A stretch of DNA of 16,152 nt from CAYJBP01 sp964368605 (GCA_964368605.1 CAYJBP010000048.1:1-16152); one strand, 5' to 3'. Shown: positions 1 through 7,484, numbered from the stretch's first letter. Numbers and translations are program-made. The notes: generated by a model from the letters alone, not told the origin.

Positions 1-867
1 CAAGATACGCAGCAGAATATCCAGCAAGATATGGCACAAAATATTACTTATCCTTATTCAATTGCCGGGGCCTGGGATAATGCTTATTTGCAAAGTAGTT
101 TTAAGTTCGAAGAAGATGGCTCATACTATGAAAGCACCAGTGCCGATTATGTAGCCAGCGGCATGTATTATTATGATTCTACTAGCGGCGAAATTGAGTT
201 TACCGAATATATGTCTGATGGAGCCACCACTACTAAATACGGTTATTTACAAGCAGATAATACGATGATTGTAAATAGCCAGGATAATGGTTATTATGTG
301 CCATCATCTTCCGATAGCCCAATTTATATGCCACATCCTGTGGCAGGTGCCTGGGATAATGATACTAGCCAAATGAGCATTTATTTTTATGATAATGGCC
401 TTTGCGAAATTTATTCTGCTAGCTCCCCGGATATAATCAATGGTTATTATAACTTAGATAGTGCTACCAATACGCTTTATTTATACGATGGAAACCAAGA
501 TTTATTCCAAGAAGCTTTTTTTGAGGGCGATAGATTCTATTTTAATGATTACTATGATTATTTCTATCGAGTAGCCGATATTGGTTATCGTGGTTCAGGC
601 AGCGGCGCTTATCTGCCTTCATTAGTTGGCAGCTGGGCAAGTACCGATTCGGATAATAAAAGTGTTTTCCTTTATGATAATGGTTGGTTTGATATATATT
701 TAGGCAATAATTATGAAACAGGAACCTATACTTATGATCCAAACTATGGCGAAATTGTATTTACTTATGATGGCAGCACTACCCAACAATTTGGTTATGT
801 TGATGAGGCCGGCACACTTTATATCATATACTCAGAAAAAACAAACACTTTTACCTTAGTAAATTAA
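1..867 (+). CDS. Secreted three-repeat beta-rich protein, 5' end missing
   Basis: The frame is open from the first base of the window (codons CAA GAT ACG CAG ...) to the TAA at 865-867. The ATG at 31 lies inside the reading frame with no ribosome site before it, so the true start is probably off the left edge. About 288 residues are visible. They form three imperfect repeats of ~90 residues, opening with IAGAWDN, VAGAWDN and LVGSWAS. Each then shows a hydrophobic strand, an (E/Y)DNG-type turn and a G-Y-Y/T strand. The G-x-W start followed by short beta strands resembles lipocalin-like or DUF5640-type domains of Bacillota secreted proteins; this is a pattern judgement, not a family match. The composition is rich in Tyr, Asp and Ser with one Cys, fitting an extracellular protein. 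No catalytic motif is visible and the function is unknown. The SLH gene follows after 66 nt. Confidence 0.75.
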   Translation, partial: QDTQQNIQQDMAQNITYPYSIAGAWDNAYLQSSFKFEEDGSYYESTSADYVASGMYYYDSTSGEIEFTEYMSDGATTTKYGYLQADNTMIVNSQDNGYYVPSSSDSPIYMPHPVAGAWDNDTSQMSIYFYDNGLCEIYSASSPDIINGYYNLDSATNTLYLYDGNQDLFQEAFFEGDRFYFNDYYDYFYRVADIGYRGSGSGAYLPSLVGSWASTDSDNKSVFLYDNGWFDIYLGNNYETGTYTYDPNYGEIVFTYDGSTTQQFGYVDEAGTLYIIYSEKTNTFTLVN

Positions 868-933
868 CTGTTATCTAAAAAAATAAGGCTCTACTAATTT
901 ATTAGATGTAGCCTAAGAATGGAGTATTTATTT

Positions 934-2265
934 ATGAAAAAATATTTAGTTATAGTTTTAGCAGTAATGATTATTTGCGCCAATTTATTGGCGGCAAGCC
1001 CGGCCTTGGCCGATTCTAATATGCCGACAAACCCTTTTAGCGATATTCATTATCAATCTTGGGCTTATGATGCTGTAATGTATGCTTATCAAAATGAGCT
1101 ATTCAACGGCATTTCCGATACCGAATTTGGCCCTGATTTATCGATGACACGAGGCATGTTGGTTACGGTGCTGCACCGCTATGCCGGCGAGCCTGCCCCT
1201 AATGGCGGTACGGCCTTTAATGATGTAGATCCTAATTTATGGTATGGCACTGCTGTGCAGTGGGCTGCCGAAAATGGCATTGTAAGCGGCATTGGCGATA
1301 ATAAATTTGCCCCCGAAGACCCAATTACCAAAGAACAACTGGCGGCTATTTTATATCGCTATTTCGAGATTGATCCGATTGAATTATTGGCCAGCAATGC
1401 CACTTTTAAGGATGGCGAAAGCATTTCGGATTGGGCGCAAGAAGCATTATTATGGGCAACGGTAGAGGGACTTATTATTGCCGATATCGATAATATGCTT
1501 AATCCCAAAGCCCAGGCAACACGAGCCGAAGTAGCCTTTGCCTTGATGAAAACAGAGCATACCGGCAATGCTACCTTATACATCTCTACCCGCTCGGATG
1601 CCGTTACAAATAATTATACCGAAATTGGTACTCATACCGGAGCACCGCTTAGTTTTGCCGATATGGTTACCGGTGTTTCGGCAGAGCTGGATGTGGTATT
1701 TGATATTACGGCCACCATGCAAGGCGATGATTTACTGCTTACCTGGGGCAATGAAACTCAATTTTTTAGCGGCGACCCCAATGCCGATTATTTAGCCTGG
1801 CGGATGATGGATAGCCTGGTAATGACCTTAAATAAAAATTTACAAGTTAATAATGTATACTTTAGCATGGAAAATGGCGAATCTTTTAAAATAATCGATT
1901 TGCAGCCTACCTTAGAATTATCGGCCGATTTAGCCTATCCGCTTAGCAACTTTTTCTTTGCTCATGACGGCGCAAAGGGTGAAGATGATATGCCAATCGA
2001 TGATGCTGCTTTAGTAAGCGAAGAAGATAAAGCTATTGCTCTAGAACTTGCCTGGCAAGCCGCAACAGCCTTGGAGCATGATGTAGTAACAATAAGTTTT
2101 TTAGATGAAGATACTGCAAATGGTCTGCCAATAATGAGATTTGATGCCCGAGTAGCAGAAAATGGTACTTTACGCACCTATTATGTATATGGTGTCACGG
2201 AAGATGGCATGGTATATTATCAAGATTTTACCCAAGACGATATTCAATGGGTATTATGGCAATAA
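934..2265 (+). CDS. SLH-domain cell-surface protein with possible GerMN-like C-terminus
   Basis: Secreted protein of 443 residues. The ATG at 934 is chosen over the in-frame ATG at 919 because GGAG (921-924) lies 9 nt before it and it gives a clean signal peptide (MKKYLVIVLA..., likely cleavage after ALA at residue 26). Three S-layer homology domains follow at about residues 34-85, 95-145 and 158-208, each with the F-x-D-x...W...A...G-I/L pattern and a (T/K)R or KE start to the last helix. SLH triplets bind pyruvylated or otherwise modified cell-wall polymers and tether the protein to the wall. Residues ~213-443 are not confidently assignable. The order of a beta segment, a WRMMDSLVMTLNKNLQVNNV helix and 'YFSMENGES' recalls GerMN domains (spore germination/lipoprotein modules), but weakly. 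A strong terminator follows 15 nt after the stop. The gene may be cotranscribed with the repeat protein upstream, as no terminator separates them. Confidence 0.85.
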   Translation: MKKYLVIVLAVMIICANLLAASPALADSNMPTNPFSDIHYQSWAYDAVMYAYQNELFNGISDTEFGPDLSMTRGMLVTVLHRYAGEPAPNGGTAFNDVDPNLWYGTAVQWAAENGIVSGIGDNKFAPEDPITKEQLAAILYRYFEIDPIELLASNATFKDGESISDWAQEALLWATVEGLIIADIDNMLNPKAQATRAEVAFALMKTEHTGNATLYISTRSDAVTNNYTEIGTHTGAPLSFADMVTGVSAELDVVFDITATMQGDDLLLTWGNETQFFSGDPNADYLAWRMMDSLVMTLNKNLQVNNVYFSMENGESFKIIDLQPTLELSADLAYPLSNFFFAHDGAKGEDDMPIDDAALVSEEDKAIALELAWQAATALEHDVVTISFLDEDTANGLPIMRFDARVAENGTLRTYYVYGVTEDGMVYYQDFTQDDIQWVLWQ

Positions 2266-2280
2266 AGGCTAAAGGCGATA

Positions 2281-2309
2281 GGGGCTGTCACAACCGACAG
2301 CCCCTTTTT
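2281..2309 (+). terminator. Intrinsic terminator after SLH gene
   Basis: A perfect 9-bp GC-rich stem (GGGGCTGTC at 2281-2289 with GACAGCCCC at 2296-2304) closes a 6-nt loop and is followed by five T. It sits 15 nt after the SLH gene stop. Confidence 0.9.
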
Positions 2310-2399
2310 GTTGCTATGATATATTTAATTTGCTTTTATACTAGCTAAAGACATCCTTATTATTAGCCACCCTCCGGCCTGGCTTAGATTTGATACGGC

Positions 2400-2413
2400 T
2401 AATCAATTGATTA
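2400..2413. promoter_or_regulatory. Perfect 14-bp palindrome upstream of the ABC operon promoter
   Basis: TAATCAATTGATTA is a perfect palindrome that ends 3 nt before the -35 box at 2417. Just upstream, ATTAGCC (from ~2364) and GGCTAAT (ending 2403) also form an inverted repeat overlapping it. The position suits an activator or repressor operator. The sequence does not clearly match a Fur or DtxR box, so no regulator is named. Confidence 0.4.
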
Positions 2414-2416
2414 TAC

Positions 2417-2445
2417 TTGACAACAAGCAAATAAAATAGTATTAT
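2417..2445 (+). promoter_or_regulatory. Sigma-70-type promoter of the ABC/DUF364 operon
   Basis: A consensus -35 TTGACA (2417-2422), a 17-nt spacer and -10 TATTAT (2440-2445) predict a start near 2452. That is ~180 nt before the first gene of the operon, leaving a long leader. Confidence 0.8.
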
Positions 2446-2451
2446 AAATAT

Positions 2452-2634
2452 GCTTCTTCCGAGTTTATACCGCTAAAGATAACTTCCATGGGGTATAAAC
2501 CGATAGGGTTGTTAAAGAAATTTTGCAGCCTTCCATTGTGAGCAGGAGATGGCTTATTTTTGCTGTCTTTATAAGACGGCATTTTTTTTTGCCATTTACT
2601 CAAAAGCCTATTTAATCTTTTGGAGGATAATATT
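2452..2634 (+). promoter_or_regulatory. Long structured 5' leader with premature terminator (riboswitch/attenuator candidate)
   Basis: This is the untranslated leader between the predicted start site and the ATG at 2635. It holds a perfect 9-bp helix (GTTTATACC 2463-2471 with GGTATAAAC 2492-2500, 20-nt loop). The helix is followed by ACCGATAGGG and by complementary segments around 2527-2556 (AGCC/GGCT, CCAT/ATGG). A full intrinsic terminator lies at 2561-2590. The arrangement promoter, structured aptamer-like region, terminator, ribosome site is that of a transcription-attenuating riboswitch. I could not match it with confidence to a known class: it lacks the cobalamin B12 box, and its UCCGAG...AAACCGAUAGG elements only loosely recall molybdenum-cofactor RNAs. 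Its ligand is unknown. Confidence 0.55.
2561..2590 (+). terminator. Intrinsic terminator inside the leader of the ABC operon
   Basis: TGCTGTCTT (2561-2569) pairs with AAGACGGCA (2573-2581), 9 bp with one G-T wobble and a 3-nt loop, followed by nine T (2582-2590). It lies 44 nt before the start codon at 2635 and downstream of the only clear promoter. Readthrough or antitermination is therefore needed for operon expression. Confidence 0.85.
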
Positions 2635-3816
2635 ATGCTTAAGAATACTATTTACTTATTGCTTATGCTCTTTGTGGCTATCACGGCTATTGGCTGTGCG
2701 GCCGAGGATCAGCAATCGCCAAGCGAGGCCGAAGCACAAGTAAGCCAGGCAGCCGAAGGCACAAAAATAATCACAGATTTATTAGATCGCCAAGTTGCAG
2801 TAAGCGATAATCCGCAAACCATTGCCGCCATTCCCGGCCCCACTTATGAAATGGCCTTTTTACTTGGCAGCGGCGATGATGTTGCCATGGTTAAAAATGG
2901 TCATACTTCCGATTATCCATTGGCGCTAATGACTAATCCTAATTTGGCCAATCTGGCAGGAATTGCAGCTAATCCAAGCTCCAGCGTAAATATCGAAGAT
3001 TATTTAGCTAAAGAAATAGATTTAGTTCTATACTATGATAATAGTATTGAGCTAGAAAAATTTGATGCAGTTAATATGCCGGCTATTGTTGTAACCAAAA
3101 ATGCCGGTTTACTTGATAGTTTAGAAGAAGTTCAAGCCCAAAGCTTAGATCAATTTATCGAAACCTTTACCGAGCCTTTGTCGATTTTAGCCGATGCCTT
3201 AGGCACGGAAGAAGCGGCAGCAGAATATGCCGACTGGAAGGCTTATTGCGATGAAAAATTACGGATGATTCATAGCCGCACCGCAGACCTTAGCGAAGAA
3301 GAACGCCCCACCGTTTATTGGGGCAATACTTGGGGCGAAGAAATAAGATCCAGCTATTCGCTAAAAAACCGCTACTACGAAATTTATTTAGCCGGCGGCA
3401 CTTTAATTGGGCCTACCGATGGCAGCAATTTCCCCGAAGTTACCGCCGAACAGCTATATGATTGGGATCCTGATATTATTTTTGTTGATAATCATGGCGG
3501 CATGCCGGAATTGGTTATGGCCAGCATGTATAAAGAAGATTCCAGATGGGCGCCTTTAAGTGCTGTACAAAATGAGCAATTATATCAAATTCCCTCCGGA
3601 ATATTCTTTTTAGATAAAGGCACAACTACCACTTTATTTGTGCTTTGGAGTGCCAAAAATTTGCATCCAGATTTATTTGCCGATATCGATTTAGTGGCCG
3701 AATTTCAGCATTATTATCAAGAATTTTATGAGTATGATTTAAGCGCCGAAGATGCCCAAAAAATAATCGAAGGCTGGGTAGAATATACGGGCGCCGATAA
3801 GCTCCCCACAGAATAA
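2635..3816 (+). CDS. Substrate-binding lipoprotein of an iron/B12-family ABC importer
   Basis: Lipoprotein of 393 residues that should capture the cargo outside the membrane and deliver it to the permease encoded 2 nt downstream. The ATG at 2635 is chosen over an in-frame ATG at 2620 because GGAGG (2622-2626) is 8 nt upstream of it and overlaps the earlier start region. The N-terminus is a lipoprotein signal (hydrophobic stretch, then A-I-G-C with Cys21 as lipidation site) and an acidic Gln/Glu/Ala linker. From ~residue 40 the sequence fits the periplasmic-binding fold of PF01497 (FepB/BtuF/MolA class): 'ITDLLDRQVAVSDNP' opening, 'IDLVLYYD', a long connecting helix, 'EQLYDWDPDIIFVDN' and 'LYQIPSG' in the second lobe. 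This family binds ferric siderophores, haem, cobalamin or molybdate/tungstate. The sequence does not say which. Confidence 0.88.
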   Translation: MLKNTIYLLLMLFVAITAIGCAAEDQQSPSEAEAQVSQAAEGTKIITDLLDRQVAVSDNPQTIAAIPGPTYEMAFLLGSGDDVAMVKNGHTSDYPLALMTNPNLANLAGIAANPSSSVNIEDYLAKEIDLVLYYDNSIELEKFDAVNMPAIVVTKNAGLLDSLEEVQAQSLDQFIETFTEPLSILADALGTEEAAAEYADWKAYCDEKLRMIHSRTADLSEEERPTVYWGNTWGEEIRSSYSLKNRYYEIYLAGGTLIGPTDGSNFPEVTAEQLYDWDPDIIFVDNHGGMPELVMASMYKEDSRWAPLSAVQNEQLYQIPSGIFFLDKGTTTTLFVLWSAKNLHPDLFADIDLVAEFQHYYQEFYEYDLSAEDAQKIIEGWVEYTGADKLPTE

Positions 3817-3818
3817 TT

Positions 3819-4841
3819 ATGGCCAAAACACAAAAAATCACTGTACGGTGGCTAATTATGGCATTATTGCCGCTAGCGCTATTTATCACAACGATGTTTT
3901 TGGGTCGTTACAGCGTAAGCCCCGATCAAGTTTTAAAAATATTGGCCAATTGGCTATTTGGCTTTAACTTTCCCCAAAATTGGACAGATTCTGCCTATGC
4001 CACGGTTGTCCAGGTAAGGTTTCCGCGCGCAATTATGGCAGCTTTGGTAGGTGCAGGGCTATCGATGTCCGGGGCTGCTTTTCAGGGCATGTTTCAAAAC
4101 CCTTTGGTTAGCCCCTTTATTCTGGGGGTTTCGGCCGGCGCAAGTTTTGGTGCGGCCTTAGGGCTTTTGCTTTCGTTGCCGCATTTTGCAATACAGCTTT
4201 TAGCCTTTTGCTTTGGCATGCTAGCCGTAGCAATTACCTACTTTTTGGCGCGGGTTTATAAATCTACCCCGGTCTTAATGCTTGTTTTAGCAGGTACTGT
4301 TGTTTCGGCATTCTTTCAGGCCTTGCTTTCGATTATTAAGTTTACTGCCGATGGCGAAGAAAAACTACCGGCAATTACCTTTTGGTTAATGGGTAGCTTA
4401 GGTAGCGTAGCCCTAGACGATTTACTTATTTCCGTAATACCGATAGTTGCTTGCTCTGTAGGCCTTTTAATGGTAAGATGGCGTATAAATGTGCTTTCGA
4501 TGGGTGATAAAGAAGCCCATTCTTTGGGCATTAATACCGAAAGACTAAAAATGATGATTATTATTTTTAGCACAATAATAACCGCAACGGCTGTTTCGAT
4601 TTGCGGCATTATCGGTTGGGTAGGGCAAGTAATACCTCATTTTTGTCGTATGATTGTTGGGCCTAATCATAATAGGCTTATTCCGGCAACCATGTTTGTG
4701 GGGGCTGCCTATATTTTAATTGTCGATACTATTTGTCGTTTGGTTTCGGCAAGCGAAATTCCTTTGGGTATTTTAACCGCCATTATCGGCGCACCGGTTT
4801 TTGCTTATCTTTTACGCAAAAGCAAAGGTGGCTGGAATTAA
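3819..4841 (+). CDS. FecCD/BtuC-family ABC transporter permease
   Basis: Integral membrane permease of 340 residues, the usual size for the FecCD family (about ten membrane helices). Family motifs are clear: RFPR near residue 68, 'GAAFQGMFQNPLVSPFILGVSAGASFGA' as two adjoining short motifs around residues 85-112, the 'SLGI' cytoplasmic coupling segment ('DKEAHSLGIN'), the 'GWVGQVIPH' loop and the 'EIPLGILTAIIGAPVFAYLLR' C-terminal segment. Most siderophore permeases read G-F-V/I-G-L-x-x-P-H at the loop; here W and Q replace F and L, perhaps marking a divergent subfamily. It follows the binding-protein gene by 2 nt and precedes the ATPase by 15 nt, so it is translationally linked. The cargo cannot be read from the sequence. 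Confidence 0.92.
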   Translation: MAKTQKITVRWLIMALLPLALFITTMFLGRYSVSPDQVLKILANWLFGFNFPQNWTDSAYATVVQVRFPRAIMAALVGAGLSMSGAAFQGMFQNPLVSPFILGVSAGASFGAALGLLLSLPHFAIQLLAFCFGMLAVAITYFLARVYKSTPVLMLVLAGTVVSAFFQALLSIIKFTADGEEKLPAITFWLMGSLGSVALDDLLISVIPIVACSVGLLMVRWRINVLSMGDKEAHSLGINTERLKMMIIIFSTIITATAVSICGIIGWVGQVIPHFCRMIVGPNHNRLIPATMFVGAAYILIVDTICRLVSASEIPLGILTAIIGAPVFAYLLRKSKGGWN

Positions 4842-4856
4842 AGAAAGGCGCAAATA

Positions 4857-5663
4857 ATGAAAAAAGTATTGGAAATTATCAATGCCGGCTTTGCCTACGA
4901 AAAGGATATTCCCATTTGGCAAAATATAAATTTAACCCTAGATAAAGGCCAATGCCTCTGCCTATTAGGGGCAAATGGCTGCGGTAAAACTACTTTATTT
5001 AATTGCATAAACGGCAATTTAAACTTAAATAGCGGCACTATTTTAATTAACGGTAAAAAAGTTATAAGCTATAGCGCCCAAGAGCTAGCAAAAACAATGG
5101 GTGTTGTTTATCAAGACCATACGGTATCTTTCCCTTATAGTTCACTGGAAGTGGTTACTATGGGACGAACCCCCTATTTAAGTGCGTTTAGAGGGCCTTC
5201 AAACCAAGATACCGACTTGGCCTATGCAATTATGGAAGAAATGGGCATAGCCGATTTAGCCGATAAAAAGTATTCGCAAATATCGGGCGGTCAAAGGCAA
5301 TTAGTGCTTATTGCCCGAACTTTATGTCAGCAGCCGGAAATTATTCTCTTTGATGAGCCAACATCTCATCTCGATTTTAAGAATCAGGCTTTAGTTATCG
5401 AAACAGTAAAAAGATTATCACAAAAAGGCTATAGTATTATTATGAATAGCCATTTTCCCAGCCATGCTTGGCATGTGGCTAATCAGGTTGCTCTTATGGG
5501 CGAACAGGGAATTATTGCCAGCGGCTCCCCGGAAGAAATTATGACGGAAGAATATTTATCGCGAACTTATGGGGTAGCTGTAGAAATTATGAAAACCAAT
5601 GATGCAACAAAAAAATCTTTTTTTTGTGAACCGGCCCAGATTCTTGAGCCTAGCAAGTTATAA
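4857..5663 (+). CDS. ATP-binding subunit of the iron/B12-family ABC importer
   Basis: Cytoplasmic ATPase of 268 residues with all nucleotide-binding motifs intact: Walker A GANGCGKTT (38-46), Q-loop Gln86 in VVYQDH, signature SGGQRQ (143-148), Walker B IILFDEP (162-168), D-loop SHLD and switch His199 in 'NSHFP'. The H-loop context S-H-F-P is unlike the T-H-D of most FepC/FhuC proteins. The FPYSSLEVVTMGRTPYL segment after the Q-loop is typical of the FepC/BtuD/MolC group. It is preceded by an AGAAAGG ribosome site and forms the transporter with the two upstream genes. The C-terminal ~40 residues are the usual extension of the group. Confidence 0.92.
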   Translation: MKKVLEIINAGFAYEKDIPIWQNINLTLDKGQCLCLLGANGCGKTTLFNCINGNLNLNSGTILINGKKVISYSAQELAKTMGVVYQDHTVSFPYSSLEVVTMGRTPYLSAFRGPSNQDTDLAYAIMEEMGIADLADKKYSQISGGQRQLVLIARTLCQQPEIILFDEPTSHLDFKNQALVIETVKRLSQKGYSIIMNSHFPSHAWHVANQVALMGEQGIIASGSPEEIMTEEYLSRTYGVAVEIMKTNDATKKSFFCEPAQILEPSKL

Positions 5664-5717
5664 CTTTATGGAGTAAAATTCATAAAAAATATAGTTATAA
5701 AAAATGGAGGAAAGAAA

Positions 5718-6548
5718 ATGAAAAAAACAATCTTGATTACCGCAGCAGCTTTGGTGGCTTTAACTTTAAGTGCCGGCTGCAGCACAGCCGAGGAAGAAGC
5801 ACCGGCAGAAATAGCAGAAGTTGCCGATAACGGTGCTGAAGAAGCAACAGAAGACGAAGCAGCAGCAGAAGGCGAAGCAACCGCCGAAGGCGAAGGTGGC
5901 GATGGTAGCGGCCATTACAAAGATACCATGGTTCCTTTTGAAGAGCTTATACCTTCGGATAGAATTGTTATTGTTCAAAATGTGCTCAATTTTACCAGAG
6001 AAGGATTTTTTACCGAAGATACCAAACCTGTTACCGAGATGATTAGCTACAAAGATGCCGAAACCGCAGCTTATCAAATTGCGCCCATTATTGGCTTTTT
6101 AAATAATGGCCTTGATGGCGATTTAAAAGTTTTTACTATTGATGGCACCGAAACCGCTATCGGTGCTGAAGATTTTTCGGCCATGTATATTATCATTGAT
6201 GATTTTATGAGCGGTAATTCCCCAATTCTTTACAATCCTGCTACAGGCACAGAAATAGTTGATTTTGATTATGCTTTAACTACTGCCAACGAAGCTATCG
6301 TCAGCGTTTTACCCGAAGAAGATGCTATTCTTTCCGAGCTTGTAGCTATGGTAAACTGGGGCGAGAATGCACCCTGCCGCCTTGTAGCCACCGATAAGTT
6401 CTATATTCCTTTAACCACCGAAGAAACTGCTGTAGGCGAATTACGCGGTTCGATTTCCGGTGCTGTAAATGCTTCGGTTCCCGGTATGCAAAAAGCCGGC
6501 GGCAAAATTAATGATGTAGTTTATGTCGAAAATAATACTCAAGAATAA
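5718..6548 (+). CDS. Lipoprotein of unknown function in the ABC/DUF364 operon
   Basis: A 276-residue lipoprotein with GGAGG (5706-5710) 7 nt before ATG. The signal peptide ends in L-S-A-G-C, with Cys21 as lipidation site. Residues ~24-65 are a low-complexity Glu/Ala/Gly linker, presumably a flexible spacer from the membrane. The mature domain (~66-276) has two alpha/beta-looking halves: 'KDAETAAYQIAPIIGFLNN' to 'FSAMYIIIDDF', then 'SPILYNPATGTEIVDFDYA' to the end. It has one Cys (in APCRLV) and no recognised catalytic motif. I do not recognise the family. Its place between the importer genes and the DUF364 gene suggests an accessory role in capturing or sensing the imported compound; that is inference. 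The 54-nt gap before it holds a bulged inverted repeat (TTATAACT...AGTTATAA) without a T tract. Confidence 0.8.
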   Translation: MKKTILITAAALVALTLSAGCSTAEEEAPAEIAEVADNGAEEATEDEAAAEGEATAEGEGGDGSGHYKDTMVPFEELIPSDRIVIVQNVLNFTREGFFTEDTKPVTEMISYKDAETAAYQIAPIIGFLNNGLDGDLKVFTIDGTETAIGAEDFSAMYIIIDDFMSGNSPILYNPATGTEIVDFDYALTTANEAIVSVLPEEDAILSELVAMVNWGENAPCRLVATDKFYIPLTTEETAVGELRGSISGAVNASVPGMQKAGGKINDVVYVENNTQE

Positions 6549-6568
6549 GTATTTTTAGAGGTAATAAT

Positions 6569-7330
6569 ATGATTGCAAATGATATCATTGCCGCTGCTCA
6601 ACCATATTTAAAAGGGCGAATCGTTAAGGATATGGTAATTGGCCTATCTTTGGTGGCCTGCGAATTGGATGATGGCATGGTAGGTATTTCTTATGTTCAT
6701 CGTGATGATTTGCCGCCGGGCTGCGGGGTTTTTGGCTTTGTGCAGGAAAATGTAGGCAAGCCTGCCGACGAAATTGCGGCTTGGCTAATCAATAAAAGCG
6801 GCAGTTTAGAAAAATCGATAAGTTTAGCGGTATTATGCGCCGCCTCGCATCAGCAAGAAATTGCCGATGATAATGGGCCTAAGCTATTCGGTCTTGATTT
6901 TAATCAAGATGATACCGTAGGTATGATTGGTTTAATTGCGCCGATAGCCGAAATGCTCAAAACCAAAACTAAAAAAGTTATTGTTTTTGATAAAGCAATT
7001 CATGCCGCAGGCGGCATAGATTTGGTGCATGATAATCTAAAGCAAAGGGAGCTTTTGCCAACTTGCAATAAGCTTATTATTACCGGTTCCAGCCTGGTAA
7101 ATGGCAGCACTGATGAGCTTTTAAGTTTATGCCCCTTAGCCGAGCAAATAATTATGGTGGGCACATCTACCCCCATGTTTGCCCAAGGCTGGCAAAACAC
7201 TAAAGTAACTGCTTTAGCCGGCTCGCATTGGCAAAGAGGCTGCAAGGATGAGATTTTTAAAATAATTTCTCTTGCCGGTGGTATTGCCCATTTGCAAGAA
7301 TATATGCGTAAAAAAGTGCTTTATATTTAA
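6569..7330 (+). CDS. DUF4213/DUF364 protein (putative heavy-metal chelation family)
   Basis: Predicted cytoplasmic protein of 253 residues; no signal peptide. AGAGG (6557-6561) lies 7 nt before ATG. The N-terminal ~95 residues fit DUF4213 (enolase-N-like: 'GLSLVACELDDGMVGISY'...'LAVLCAAS'). Residues ~115-250 fit DUF364: 'DDTVGMIGLIAPIAEML', 'LLPTCNKLIITGSSLVNGSTDELLSL' and 'IIMVGTSTPMFAQGW'. Pfam labels this family putative heavy-metal chelation from structure and context, and members often sit beside FecCD-type ABC importers, as here. Whether it handles the imported metal, a chelator or a cofactor precursor is not known. Cys31, Cys52, Cys90, Cys166, Cys188, Cys225 and several His could serve as ligands. 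It is the last gene of the operon; a strong terminator starts 13 nt after its stop. Confidence 0.85.
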   Translation: MIANDIIAAAQPYLKGRIVKDMVIGLSLVACELDDGMVGISYVHRDDLPPGCGVFGFVQENVGKPADEIAAWLINKSGSLEKSISLAVLCAASHQQEIADDNGPKLFGLDFNQDDTVGMIGLIAPIAEMLKTKTKKVIVFDKAIHAAGGIDLVHDNLKQRELLPTCNKLIITGSSLVNGSTDELLSLCPLAEQIIMVGTSTPMFAQGWQNTKVTALAGSHWQRGCKDEIFKIISLAGGIAHLQEYMRKKVLYI

Positions 7331-7343
7331 ACATTATAAAAAA

Positions 7344-7376
7344 GGGTTGTCGCATGCGACAGCCCTCTTTTTTTTT
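7344..7376 (+). terminator. Intrinsic terminator of the ABC/DUF364 operon
   Basis: GGGTTGTCGC (7344-7353) pairs with GCGACAGCCC (7356-7365), with one G-T wobble and a minimal AT apex, followed by TCTTTTTTTTT. It lies 13 nt after the DUF364 stop. Confidence 0.92.
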
Positions 7377-7398
7377 GGGGGGGGGATGCTGCCCCCCC
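7377..7398. repeat. Homopolymeric G9 / C7 inverted repeat
   Basis: Nine G (7377-7385), the spacer ATGCTG, then seven C (7392-7398), lying directly after the T tract of the preceding terminator. It can form a 7-bp all-GC hairpin. A run of seven G also occurs at the extreme right end of the window (16140-16146), so it may belong to a dispersed intergenic element; only this copy is complete. Confidence 0.5.
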
Positions 7399-7439
7399 TA
7401 CCCATGCAATTTTTTGTAAAAATTTAGTAAAACTTTATA

Positions 7440-7480
7440 AAATAAAAGGGTTGTCGCTTTTTGCGACAACCCTTTTATTT
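7440..7480. terminator. Bidirectional terminator between convergent operons
   Basis: A perfect 18-bp stem with A-rich and T-rich flanks (7440-7457 with 7463-7480) closes a TTTTT loop. Its core is GGGTTGTCGC/GCGACAACCC. Read on the minus strand it ends the grdI-grdH-transporter unit 4 nt after the transporter stop; read on the plus strand it backs up the terminator at 7344. Confidence 0.9.
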
Positions 7481-7484
7481 ATAT

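Noticed and set aside
2452..2600. Leader as a cobalamin riboswitch
   Set aside because: No B12 box or other cobalamin consensus segments are visible. A molybdenum-cofactor RNA was also considered, but only short stretches match, so no class is claimed.
2549..2743. 64-codon ORF overlapping the leader terminator
   Set aside because: It runs through the terminator stem and into the binding-protein gene in another frame, with no good ribosome site; a leader peptide role is not supported.
5664..5717. Inverted repeat between the ATPase and lipoprotein genes as a terminator
   Set aside because: The stem is AT-only and bulged, with no T tract, and the genes appear to be one operon.
5766..6077. 103-codon minus-strand ORF rich in Cys and Phe
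   Set aside because: It is the antisense shadow of the GAA/GCA-rich linker of the lipoprotein gene; there is no ribosome site or family resemblance.
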